DNA of 59,393 nucleotides from Merdiplasma sp964643295 (lineage in GTDB: Bacteria > Bacillota > Clostridia > Lachnospirales > Lachnospiraceae). The notes under the pieces were generated by a model. That model ran no database searches and had not been told where the DNA came from. It saw only the letters and a program-made list of their open reading frames with translations. The position numbers and the translations under genes are program-made. Each line of letters opens with the position of its first letter. Within the stretch, counting starts at the first letter, position 1. Location of the stretch: positions 1 through 59,393 of the forward strand of contig CAZXSN010000012.1 in the NCBI GenBank assembly GCA_964643295.1, read 5' to 3'. Positions 18,631 through 27,300 of this stretch are shown in pieces.

Positions 18631-18652
18631 TTCACCGTGTCTTTCGGTTTCC

Positions 18653-18697
18653 AAAACCGCTTCCGCTGGCAGGCGGTTTTCTTATTTTCCGCCTGCC
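18653..18697 (-). promoter_or_regulatory. Mutually exclusive hairpins, possible attenuator
   Basis: On the minus strand the segment 18668-18680 can pair upstream with 18689-18697 (nine bases, GGCAGGCGG with CCGCCTGCC) or downstream with 18653-18660 (eight bases ending in GCGGTTTT). The two pairings exclude each other. The T-stretch after the second is short. It lies between the binding-protein and permease genes. Confidence 0.4.
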
Positions 18698-18769
18698 GCC
18701 CATGATCCGCGTTCAAAGTTTAAGAAGGGCAAGGGAGTAGTCATTTTCCTGCCCGAATCCAACCGCGGC

Positions 18770-19837
18770 TTACAGGAAAAACTCCGCTGCGTCGGGCAGG
18801 GCATCCAGGTATCCTAAATCCACCGACCACTGCAGCACATCAAGCGCTGTATCCTGGTTGATCTCCCAGTGAAAATCCGTGCGCGTTCTGGAATTTTCCA
18901 CTACGCTTACGTCCAGCTGAAGGATCGAGGCGAGCAGTTCATTCGCTCCCTCATCCTCATTCAGGTAATCCGTCGCTTCCCGATGGATCTGCAGAAATGT
19001 ATCCAGGGCCTCTTTATGGTTTTCAATGAAATCGCCGGAGGCGATCACCACGTTGCCCGGATAGAAGGCTTCCATGTTCTCCTTTTCCAGAAGCTCCGGC
19101 GCTGCATCGTAAAGAACCCGGATTTCGTCCCCGTAGAGGGCCTGCGCCTCGGAGGCGAACGGCTCCCAGGTGACGATCGCGTCCACCTCTTTCGTGGCCA
19201 TCAGAGCGGTCGCCATATCCGCCGGTTTCATCCCGGGAATCAGCACCACATCGGTATCCGGATTAAGCCCGGCGTCCTTTAAAATCACATCCCGCATAAG
19301 GGCATCCGTTACCGTGCCGATGCTCGGAGCGGCAACGGTTTTATCCTTCAGATCCGCAATCGCCTCAATCCCGGAATCCGCGCGTGTCATCACCACATGG
19401 CCGCCGCCGTTTGTTCCGGCTACCACTTTTAAATCCACTCCCCTGGAAAACCAGGTGGCCGCCGGGGCAATCCCTACTAAGGCCACGTCCAGCTCACCGG
19501 CGGCAAAGGCCTCCATGATCGCCGCGCCGTCCGCGAACTCCGTCACCGTAATCTCCAGACCGCTCTCGTCATAGAGTCCAAGCTCTTCAGCCACAAAGGG
19601 AGCCGCCGTTCCGATTGCCAGCAAAGAGCCAACCCTGATTGGTGTCTTTTCGCCGCTTTCCGTCTCCTCCCCGGACACTTCCGCCTCTGAAACCTCCGTC
19701 ACCTGCTCTGGTTCTCCAGCTTCCTCCGTTTTAGTTTCCGCCGCTTCTTCCGCCAGTGCGGCAGAGGGCATCGTCAGGGCGCTTACTGCCAGAAGACCTG
19801 CCAAAAACAGGCTCCAGGCACGATTCTCTTTCTTCAT
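18770..19837 (-). CDS. ABC substrate-binding protein, NMT1/SsuA type
   Basis: This is a 355-residue periplasmic-binding-type protein. Residues 1-29 form a signal peptide ending ALA. About 38 residues rich in Glu and Thr follow as a flexible acidic linker, and from about residue 68 the NMT1/SsuA domain begins (RVGSLLAIGTAAPF). No lipobox cysteine is visible, which is odd for a Gram-positive binding protein; a membrane tether is not evident. Ligands of this class include sulfonates, nitrate, pyrimidines and aromatic acids. The ATG overlaps the stop of the acyl-CoA synthetase gene as ATGA, with GGAGG upstream, so the two are tightly coupled. Confidence 0.87.
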   Translation of the reverse strand: MKKENRAWSLFLAGLLAVSALTMPSAALAEEAAETKTEEAGEPEQVTEVSEAEVSGEETESGEKTPIRVGSLLAIGTAAPFVAEELGLYDESGLEITVTEFADGAAIMEAFAAGELDVALVGIAPAATWFSRGVDLKVVAGTNGGGHVVMTRADSGIEAIADLKDKTVAAPSIGTVTDALMRDVILKDAGLNPDTDVVLIPGMKPADMATALMATKEVDAIVTWEPFASEAQALYGDEIRVLYDAAPELLEKENMEAFYPGNVVIASGDFIENHKEALDTFLQIHREATDYLNEDEGANELLASILQLDVSVVENSRTRTDFHWEINQDTALDVLQWSVDLGYLDALPDAAEFFL

Positions 19838-21351
19838 TCGGTTTTCTCCTCCATGTTCAGATAAATATCCACAAGCTTCAGCCGCTGGATCTTGCCGTTG
19901 GCCCCCTGAGGAAGGTCCTCGACAAAAAAGACCTTCCGGGGCACCTTAAACGAGGCAAGGCGCTTGGCACAATAATCCTTCACTGCGGCCTCGCTTAATT
20001 TTCCCTCACTTTTTTCTTCCCTGTCCCTGCATTTGATAAAACAGACCACCTCCTCACCGTAAACCGGGTCCGGCACACCGACGGCTGCAGCCAGCTCCAC
20101 CTGCGGAAGCTGATAAAGTACTTCGTCGATCTCCACCGGGGCAAACTTTTCCCCCGCCCGGTTGATCAGTTCCTTGATTCTCCCGTTTAAATACAGGTAT
20201 CCGTCTTCGTCCAGGTATCCTAAATCGCCGGAATGAAACCACTCCCCGGTGAAGGCTTCTTTCGTCTCCTTCGGTCTGCGGTAGTATCCGCGGGTGATGT
20301 TCTCTCCGGAAATCCATACCTCCCCGGATACTCCCGCCGGCTGCTCATTTCCCTGTCCGTCCACTACTTTTATCTGATTCCCGTAAGGAAGCCCCACGGA
20401 ACTGGTCTTGTGAATCAAAGGCGGCAGCGGATTGCTTGTAATCTGCGCACACCCTTCGGTAATCCCATAGGATTCGATCACCGGCACCCCGGTGAGAAGC
20501 TCAAACTCGGCAAGCACCGCTGCCGGCAGGGCAGAGGATGCCGACCGCGCAAAGCGCAGCGTGGACCGTTTCCCCGAATCCGGGATCCCGCGCGAAAGCA
20601 GATGGGAATACATCGTCGGCACCCCGGAAAACCAGGTAATCCGGTATTCCTGCACATACTCCCAGAACCTGCTGACCGAAAACTTCCCACCAATCACGAT
20701 CGTCTGACGGGAGAAAAGAGGAGTAAGCAAAGTAATCTCCAGCCCGTTGATATGAAACCAGGGCATTACACAAAGCACCCGGTCTTTCTTTGTCAGCGCG
20801 TGAGCCTTGATGATGTCTTTTGTCTTGGCATACAGGTTGTCAAAACTTAAGAGGACACCTTTGGGGTGCCCGGTGGTTCCGGAAGTGTACAAGATCATGG
20901 CTGTCCCTTCCGGCACATCCAGCTTCGCTTCCCGGCAAAACGCCACGTAAAGTCCGCCGTCTAACTTCCTCTCCGTATGGGCGGAGAAGGAAGACAGGAA
21001 GGACAGCAGAGACGAATCGGAATCTTCCAGAAAAATCCCCGCCGCATGCGTATCTTCCAGGATGTAGGAAAGCTCCTGCTGCTTCAGGTTCGTATTGACG
21101 GGCACCACAACCGCGTGTACAAAGGTCACCGCGAAGTAAGCGGCGGCAAAAAAGAAGCTGTTGTCCAGAAACAAAAGCACACGGTCGCCGCTTCGCACAC
21201 CTTCCTCCTTTAAAAACTCAGCAAGGGCACGGATACGCGATAAAAACTCCCCGTAAGTCAAAGACGCGTGATCTCTGGCATCGAATAGGAACGCCGCATC
21301 CGGCGCGTCAAACCCAAGTTTTTCGATCAGTTCTTCAAAACGGTTCTTCAT
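19834..21351 (-). CDS. AMP-forming acyl-CoA synthetase family protein
   Basis: This is a 505-residue member of the ANL superfamily, which adenylates a carboxylate and transfers it to CoA. Visible motifs: the phosphate loop ILYTSGTTGHPKG, an ESYGITEG segment, the GDLGYLDEDGYLY hinge region and the C-terminal lysine in ANGKIQRLKL. The substrate cannot be read from sequence. The ATG at 21351 is preferred; an upstream in-frame TTG at 21402 would overlap the ATPase stop. Its place between the ATPase gene and the binding-protein gene of an importer implies that the imported compound is a carboxylate that is activated on entry. This is inference. Confidence 0.9.
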   Translation of the reverse strand: MKNRFEELIEKLGFDAPDAAFLFDARDHASLTYGEFLSRIRALAEFLKEEGVRSGDRVLLFLDNSFFFAAAYFAVTFVHAVVVPVNTNLKQQELSYILEDTHAAGIFLEDSDSSLLSFLSSFSAHTERKLDGGLYVAFCREAKLDVPEGTAMILYTSGTTGHPKGVLLSFDNLYAKTKDIIKAHALTKKDRVLCVMPWFHINGLEITLLTPLFSRQTIVIGGKFSVSRFWEYVQEYRITWFSGVPTMYSHLLSRGIPDSGKRSTLRFARSASSALPAAVLAEFELLTGVPVIESYGITEGCAQITSNPLPPLIHKTSSVGLPYGNQIKVVDGQGNEQPAGVSGEVWISGENITRGYYRRPKETKEAFTGEWFHSGDLGYLDEDGYLYLNGRIKELINRAGEKFAPVEIDEVLYQLPQVELAAAVGVPDPVYGEEVVCFIKCRDREEKSEGKLSEAAVKDYCAKRLASFKVPRKVFFVEDLPQGANGKIQRLKLVDIYLNMEEKTE

Positions 21352-21398
21352 CGCTTTTTCCAGCCTTCCTGTTTTAGAGTCTCCTCGTCTAAGCCGCC

Positions 21399-22145
21399 TC
21401 AATCTCCCCGGCAGAGCCGCAGAACGCGGTTTCGCAGTCTTAAGAATTCCTCCCCCGTCCGGCTGCGCGGTTTGGGCATCTGCAGAGTGAGAATCTCCTT
21501 TACCCGCGCGGGAGACCCTGAAAAGACCACGATCTTATCAGACAGATACACCGCCTCGTCGCAGTCGTGGGTGACAAACACGGTGGTAAAATCCCGCTCT
21601 TTACAGATTTTTACAAGTTCATCCTGCAAAGTCATGCGCGTAAAGGAATCAAGCGCTCCAAACGGCTCATCCATCAGCAGGATTTCCGGCTCCATCACCA
21701 GCGCCCGGGCAATCGACACCCGCTGCTGCATCCCTCCGGAAAGCTGATGCGGATAGGACTTTTCAAAGCCTTCCAGTTCCACCAGGCCAATCGCCCAGGA
21801 AACCTTCTGCTCAATCTCCGAAAGCGGCCGCTTCTTTACCTTAAGTCCCAGAGCGATGTTGTTCCAGACATTCATCCACGGAAACAGCACATAGTCCTGA
21901 AACACCATGCAGCGGCTGCTTTCAGGGCCTTCCACCTTCGATCCGTCGACCAGGATCTCTCCCTCATCCGGCTTTAAAAGACCGGCCAGGATACGTAAAA
22001 GCGTCGACTTTCCGCACCCGGACGGACCTAAAAGACAAACGAATTCCTGGTCCTGAATCGTTAAGGAAATGTGATGCAGAATCGACAGATGTTCCTCTTC
22101 TTCATTCTGCGGAAAAGATTTTGAGACATTTCGAATCTCAATCAT
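21399..22145 (-). CDS. ABC transporter ATP-binding protein, SsuB/TauB type
   Basis: This 248-residue cytoplasmic ATPase powers the importer. Walker A is GPSGCGKST, the signature is LSGGMQQR, Walker B is ILLMDEPFGALD, and the switch histidine follows in VFVTHD. The ATG at 22145 (MIEIRNVSK) is chosen because GGGAGA precedes it; an in-frame frame upstream has a non-coding look. First gene of the operon ATPase - acyl-CoA synthetase - binding protein - permease. AT-rich palindromes lie upstream, but no clear promoter was found. Confidence 0.93.
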   Translation of the reverse strand: MIEIRNVSKSFPQNEEEEHLSILHHISLTIQDQEFVCLLGPSGCGKSTLLRILAGLLKPDEGEILVDGSKVEGPESSRCMVFQDYVLFPWMNVWNNIALGLKVKKRPLSEIEQKVSWAIGLVELEGFEKSYPHQLSGGMQQRVSIARALVMEPEILLMDEPFGALDSFTRMTLQDELVKICKERDFTTVFVTHDCDEAVYLSDKIVVFSGSPARVKEILTLQMPKPRSRTGEEFLRLRNRVLRLCRGD

Positions 22146-22268
22146 GGCGCCTGATCTCCCAAACTTAGACTGCCGTAAGGGTAAGCGGAGCAAAAAAAGC
22201 TCCCGAAATCTGAAAAATGCTTGGAAAAATGTTTCGTAATTTTTAAATATCATTTCAATTCTGTTGCG

Positions 22269-22281
22269 ATTGTATTACAAT
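22269..22281. promoter_or_regulatory. Palindrome, possible operator
   Basis: ATTGTATTACAAT: the outer six bases on each side pair perfectly around a central base. It lies 124 bases upstream of the ABC ATPase start, beside weak promoter-like sequence. Confidence 0.4.
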
Positions 22282-22556
22282 ATTGTGATGTAAATGTGAG
22301 AACCGGCAAAGAAGCATCTGCCGGAAAAGTTCATCTAAAAAGTCTCTTTTCCTCCCGTTTTTCCCTGTGTTTCAAAGGCTTTTCCGCTCTGCCTTTCCCA
22401 CGCATTTCCCGCAACATTTTCTTAAAATTTTCTTATGTTTCCCAAGCCCTGCCAGCGATGAGGATCCCCCGCTTTAATCCGTATCTTCGGCTCTCAGGAG
22501 AAAAACCCATGCCGCTTAATAATAAGCAGCAGAATCCCGCCTGTATGAAATATAAT

Positions 22557-22570
22557 TGTAATATATTACA
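22557..22570. promoter_or_regulatory. Perfect 14-base palindrome, possible operator
   Basis: TGTAATATATTACA is a perfect palindrome. It resembles the palindrome 280 bases nearer the ABC operon in its TGTA/TACA ends. A FadR- or TetR-like dimer would fit, but no regulator gene is adjacent. Confidence 0.4.
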
Positions 22571-22762
22571 GTCCCCTCATTTCGTGCGGGAAAATCTAAG
22601 CGGCAGAGCCGTCCCAGAAATGGGGCCGTCCGGACAGGATGAGGATCCTAAAAAAGCGGCAAAGAAAAGGAGGAAGGGACAAGTAAGCATCGCAAAAAAT
22701 AAGGAGCAAACCCCCAACCGCCCAAAGCGCCGCTCCGGCTGCGCTTAGGCAAATCAAGGATC

Positions 22763-22795
22763 AAAAAAGGCTGTCCCCCATTTCAGGAGACAGCC
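22763..22795 (-). terminator. Terminator of the gltB-gltD operon
   Basis: On the minus strand the stem GGCTGTC / GACAGCC (22789-22795 with 22769-22775) is followed by TTTTTT. It lies about 65 bases past the gltD stop. Confidence 0.85.
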
Positions 22796-22822
22796 ATTGC
22801 GCTTTCTCGAAAACTGTAAACC

Positions 22823-22850
22823 GATACAGGAAACGTAAGCTTCCTGTATC
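22823..22850. repeat. Perfect hairpin just after gltD
   Basis: Ten-base perfect arms (22823-22832 and 22841-22850) with an eight-base loop sit eight bases past the gltD stop, upstream of the T-tailed terminator. Probably an mRNA 3' stabiliser. Confidence 0.6.
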
Positions 22851-22857
22851 ATTTATC

Positions 22858-24294
22858 CTACAGGTTGGTGTAGCCCATCAGATACTCATCGACGGCTTTC
22901 GCGGCTTCCCTTCCCTCCCGGATTGCCCAGACAACCAGAGACTGGCCGCGGTGCATATCACCGGCGGTAAAGACCTTCGGAACGCTGGTCGCATACTGCC
23001 CGGGAGCCGTATCCACGTTGGTGCGGCCGTTGACCGCCACCTTGAAAGCGTCGGTCACGTATTTCTGGGAGCCTAAAAATCCCGCCGCGATCAAAACCAG
23101 ATCGGCTTTCACCGTTTTCTCGGTTCCCTCCACAGGCACCATCATCATACGCCCCGTCTTTTCATCCTTTTTGCTCTCCAGACTGATAAGCTTCGCCTGA
23201 CAGACCTCGCCCTTCTTGTTCTTCACAAACTCGGTCACCGTGGTCGTGTAGATCCTGGGATCATGACCGAAAAGGGCAATCGCCTCCTGCTGGCCGTAAT
23301 CCGTCTTGCAGATCTTCGGCCACTGCGGCCAGGGGTTGTTCGCCGAGCGCATATCCGGCGGTTTCGGCATCATTTCCAGCTGCGTCACGCTCGCGGCGCC
23401 CAGACGGATCGCGGTCCCCACGCAGTCATTGCCGGTATCGCCGCCGCCGATCACAAGCACATGCTTATCCCTGGCCGGAATAAACTTCTTATCCGCGAAG
23501 TTCGAATCCAGCAGGCTCTTGGTCGTCGCTTTCAGGAAATCCACCGCAAAATAGATTCCCTTCGCATCGCGCCCCGGCACGTTGATATCTCTGGGATTGG
23601 ATGCCCCGCAGGCTAAGACCACGGCATCATACTCTCTCAGAAGCTCCTCCGCCTTCACGTTCTCTCCCACGTTTGCATCCGTGACAAACTGTACGCCTTC
23701 CGCCTGCAGAATCTTAAGGCGCCGGTCGATCACCTTTTTATCGAGTTTCATGTTGGGAATTCCGTAGCGCAAAAGACCGCCGATCCGGTCGCTGCGCTCA
23801 TATACGGTTACCAGATGCCCGCGCCTGTTTAACTGCATGGCCGTGGCCAGTCCGGACGGACCGGAGCCCACCACCGCCACCTTTTTCCCGGTGCGCACCT
23901 CGGGGGGACAGGGCACAACCCGCCCCGTCTCATAGGCATGCTCGATGATCGCCCGCTCGTTCTCCTTGGAAGAGACCGGATCACCGTTTAAGTTGCAGGT
24001 GCAGGCCGCCTCGCATAAAGCGGGACAGACGCGGGATGTAAACTCCGGGAAGCAGTTCGTCTTCATCAGCCGCCGGTAAGCTTCTTCCCAGTTGCCCCAG
24101 TAAACCAGATCATTCCACTCCGGCACCAGGTTGTTCAGCGGACAGCCGGAGGCCATGCCGCGGGCGCCCTGTCTGCGCTGTTTCTCCAGCGGGAGCGGCG
24201 TATGAAATTCCTCAAAGTTTTTGATGCGCTGCTTCGGAGGAACCTCTGCGCTGACCTCCCTCTCGTATTCTAAAAATCCGGTTGGTTTTCCCAT
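22858..24294 (-). CDS. gltD: Glutamate synthase small subunit, first cysteine cluster missing
   Basis: GltD passes electrons from NAD(P)H through FAD to GltB for glutamate synthesis from glutamine and 2-oxoglutarate. The 478-residue protein has an N-terminal iron-sulphur domain, then an FAD motif (VVGSGPSGLA, about 142-151) and an NAD(P) motif (VIGGGDTGND). Oddity: homologs read GARCMDCG-x-PFCQ-x-GCP at the first cluster. Here residues 43-52 read GARGMASGCP, so seven codons and three of the four cysteines are gone, and only C51 remains. The second set, in RVCPALCEAACTCNL, is intact. The change is in frame. Start 11 bases after gltB. Confidence 0.93.
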   Translation of the reverse strand: MGKPTGFLEYEREVSAEVPPKQRIKNFEEFHTPLPLEKQRRQGARGMASGCPLNNLVPEWNDLVYWGNWEEAYRRLMKTNCFPEFTSRVCPALCEAACTCNLNGDPVSSKENERAIIEHAYETGRVVPCPPEVRTGKKVAVVGSGPSGLATAMQLNRRGHLVTVYERSDRIGGLLRYGIPNMKLDKKVIDRRLKILQAEGVQFVTDANVGENVKAEELLREYDAVVLACGASNPRDINVPGRDAKGIYFAVDFLKATTKSLLDSNFADKKFIPARDKHVLVIGGGDTGNDCVGTAIRLGAASVTQLEMMPKPPDMRSANNPWPQWPKICKTDYGQQEAIALFGHDPRIYTTTVTEFVKNKKGEVCQAKLISLESKKDEKTGRMMMVPVEGTEKTVKADLVLIAAGFLGSQKYVTDAFKVAVNGRTNVDTAPGQYATSVPKVFTAGDMHRGQSLVVWAIREGREAAKAVDEYLMGYTNL

Positions 24295-24304
24295 CTTACT
24301 CCTC

Positions 24305-27300
24305 CTACTTCTCGGTTATTGCATAGAACGCTTCAATCTGCGCCTGCTCGCTGCTTAAGCCTCTCTCTTCCATCTGCACGATCGTCATCAGCATCCGGTT
24401 GTACTCATGCGGAATGATCTTCTTGAACTTGGGCAGGTACGTTTCAAAGTTCTCCAGGATCCGTTTCCCTTTCTCGGAATTCGTGTAGGCCACGTGATCC
24501 TGGATCATGCCTTTCAGCTCCAGCACATCGTACTTGGAGGTGATCCGGTCAACGGAAACCATGTTTTTGTTCACTTTCGTATAGAGATTGCTCTCCTCAT
24601 CGAGCACGTAGGCAATCCCGCCGCTCATCCCGGCAGCGAAGTTCTTGCCGGTGCTGCCTAAGACTACCACGCAGCCGCCGGTCATGTACTCACAGCCGTG
24701 ATCGCCGCAGCCTTCCACAACCGCGATCGCCCCGGAATTGCGCACACAGAAACGCTCCCCGGCGACACCGTTGATGTAGGCCTTGCCGCTCGTCGCCCCG
24801 TAGAGTGCGACGTTGCCGATGATGATGTTCTCCTCCTGTTTAAACTGAATGCCCTTCGGAGGATAAACGATCAGCTTGCCGCCGGAAAGCCCCTTGCCGA
24901 AGTAATCGTTGGAATCGCCGACCAGCTCCAGCGTCAGTCCCTGCGGGATAAACGCGCCGAAGCTCTGTCCGCCGGCGCCTTTGCACTTGACCAGGTAGGT
25001 GTCCTCCTCCAGGCTGTCTCCAAACCTTCTCGTAAGCTCCGATCCGAAGATCGAACCGAGTGCCCGGTCCGTATTCTTCACATCGATCTCGATGCTGCGC
25101 TTCTGTCCCTTCTCCAGCGCCGGTCCCAGCTTCTTTAAAAGAATCTTCTCGTCCACCGTCTCCTGCAGGCGAAAATCATACGCCTGCTTCGGATCGAAGG
25201 TCACCTTCTCGCCCGGTTTCGCAAACGGATTGTCGAGGATATTCGTAAGGTCAATCTTTCGTGCGCGGGGATTGTCCATCTGCTCTTTCTTCTTCAGCAG
25301 ATCGCTGCGGCCCACCATTTCATCCACGGTGCGAAAGCCCAGCTTTGCCATGTATTCCCGAAGCTCTTCAGCCATAAAGCGCATGTAGTTCTCCACGTAC
25401 TCAGGCTTGCCGCGAAACCGCTTGCGAAGCTCCGGATTCTGGGTAGCCACGCCCACCGGACAGGTATCCTGGTTGCAGACACGCATCATCACACAGCCCA
25501 TCGACACGAGCGGACCGGTGGCAAAGCCGAATTCCTCGGCGCCTAACAAAGCGGCGATCGCCACATCGCGGCCGCTCATCAGCTTGCCGTCCGTCTCAAT
25601 GCGGACCCGGCTGCGCAGCCCGTTTTTAATCAGCGTCTGATGAGTCTCGGCAAGTCCCAGCTCCCAGGGAAGTCCCGCGTTGTGGATGGAGCTTCTGGGG
25701 GCGGCACCTGTGCCTCCGTCATAACCGGAGATTAAGATCACCTGCGCCCCGGCTTTCGCCACACCGGCCGCCACCGTACCCACACCGGCCTCGGAAACCA
25801 GCTTTACGGAGATGTTGGCCTGCGGGTTGGCATTTTTCAGGTCGTAGATCAGCTGTGCCAGATCCTCTATCGAATAGATGTCGTGATGCGGGGGCGGAGA
25901 GATTAAGCTCACACCGGGCGTGGAATACCTCGTCTTCGCAATCCACGGATACACCTTCTTGCCGGGCAGATGACCGCCCTCGCCGGGTTTCGCTCCCTGC
26001 GCCATCTTGATCTGGATCTCCTGGGCGCTCACCAGGTAGCGGGAGGTCACACCGAAGCGTCCGGAAGCCACCTGCTTGATGGCGGAGCACTTATTCATAT
26101 CCTCCGGGCCGCCGGCTAAACGCTCCAGAGTCTCGCCGCCCTCCCCGGTGTTCGACTTTCCGTGCAGACGGTTCATGGCGATTGCCAGCGTCTCATGCGC
26201 CTCCTGGGAGATCGAGCCGTAAGACATGGCGCCGGTCTTAAAGCGGCGCACAATTGTCTCGACGCTTTCCACCTCCTCGATCGGTACGCCTTTCTCCGGA
26301 TAGTTAAAGTCCATGGTACTGCGGATATATCCGGAATCCTCCTGATCAATCAAAGCTGTGTACTGCTTGAAGGTCTGATAGTCTCCGCGCCTCGTCGCAT
26401 CCTGCAGAAGGTGAATCGTCACCGGATTGTAGCGGTGATGCTCTCCCGCGCTGCGGGACTTGTGGCTGCCCACGCTGTCTAAGGTTAAGTCCTCCTGCAG
26501 TCCCAGCGGATCAAACGCCCGGCTGTGGCGCTCGTTTACGTCCGCCTCGATATCTGCCAAAGAGATGCCGCCGATACGGCTGACCGTGTTCGTAAAGTAC
26601 TTTTCGATGACTTCCTTCCCGATGCCGATCGCCTCAAAGATCTGCGAACCCATGTAGGACTGGATCGTGGAAATCCCCATCTTGGATGCAATCTTGACAA
26701 TGCCGTCCACTACGGCGCGGTTGTAGTCTTCCACCGCCGCGTAGTAATCCTTCTGCAGCATGTCGCTGTCGATCAGCTGATGGATCGTATCCAGCGCCAG
26801 GTAGGGGTTGATCGCACTGGCCCCGTATCCCAGCAGAGTGGCGAAGTGATGCACTTCGCGCGGTTCGCCGGTCTCTAAAATCAGGGCGATCGAAGTTCTC
26901 TTTTTCGTGCGCACCAGATGCTGGTGTACGGCGGAAACCGCGAGCAGAGAGGGTATCGGCATCTGGAATTCGTCCACGCCCTTGTCGGTTAAGATTAAAA
27001 GGTTCGCGCCTTCCCGATAGGCACGGTCCACATCCAGGCAGACGCGGTCGATCGCCTTTTCCAGGCTGGTGTTTTTATAGTACGTGATCGGGATATCCTC
27101 CACCCGGTACCCTTCCAGCTTCATGCTGCGGATCTTTAACATGTCGGTATTGGTTAAAATCGGGTTCTCGATTTTGATCACGTTGCAGTTTTCCGGTTTC
27201 TCCTCCAAAAGGTTCCCTTCCTTGCCGCAGTAAACCGTCTTGGAGGTTACCACCTCCTCGCGGATCGCGTCAATCGGCGGGTTCGTCACCTGCGCGAACA

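Larger units (their letters stand above)
22146..22762. other. Long intergenic region before the importer operon
   Basis: About 600 bases without a recognised gene. It holds two AT-rich palindromes (22269-22281 and 22557-22570) that share TGTA-TACA-like half-sites, and the gltD terminator at its far edge. A plus-strand frame at 22221-22748 has no family resemblance and no good ribosome binding site. I could not place a confident promoter. Confidence 0.5.

Noticed and set aside
22221..22748. 175-codon plus-strand frame in the long gap before the importer operon
   Set aside because: No ribosome binding site, no family resemblance, and it runs over two palindromes. Treated as non-coding.
17706..22857. 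TPP riboswitch, on the thought that the importer carries a thiamine precursor
   Set aside because: No thi-box motifs were seen in the gaps of this operon, and a CoA ligase does not fit thiamine salvage.
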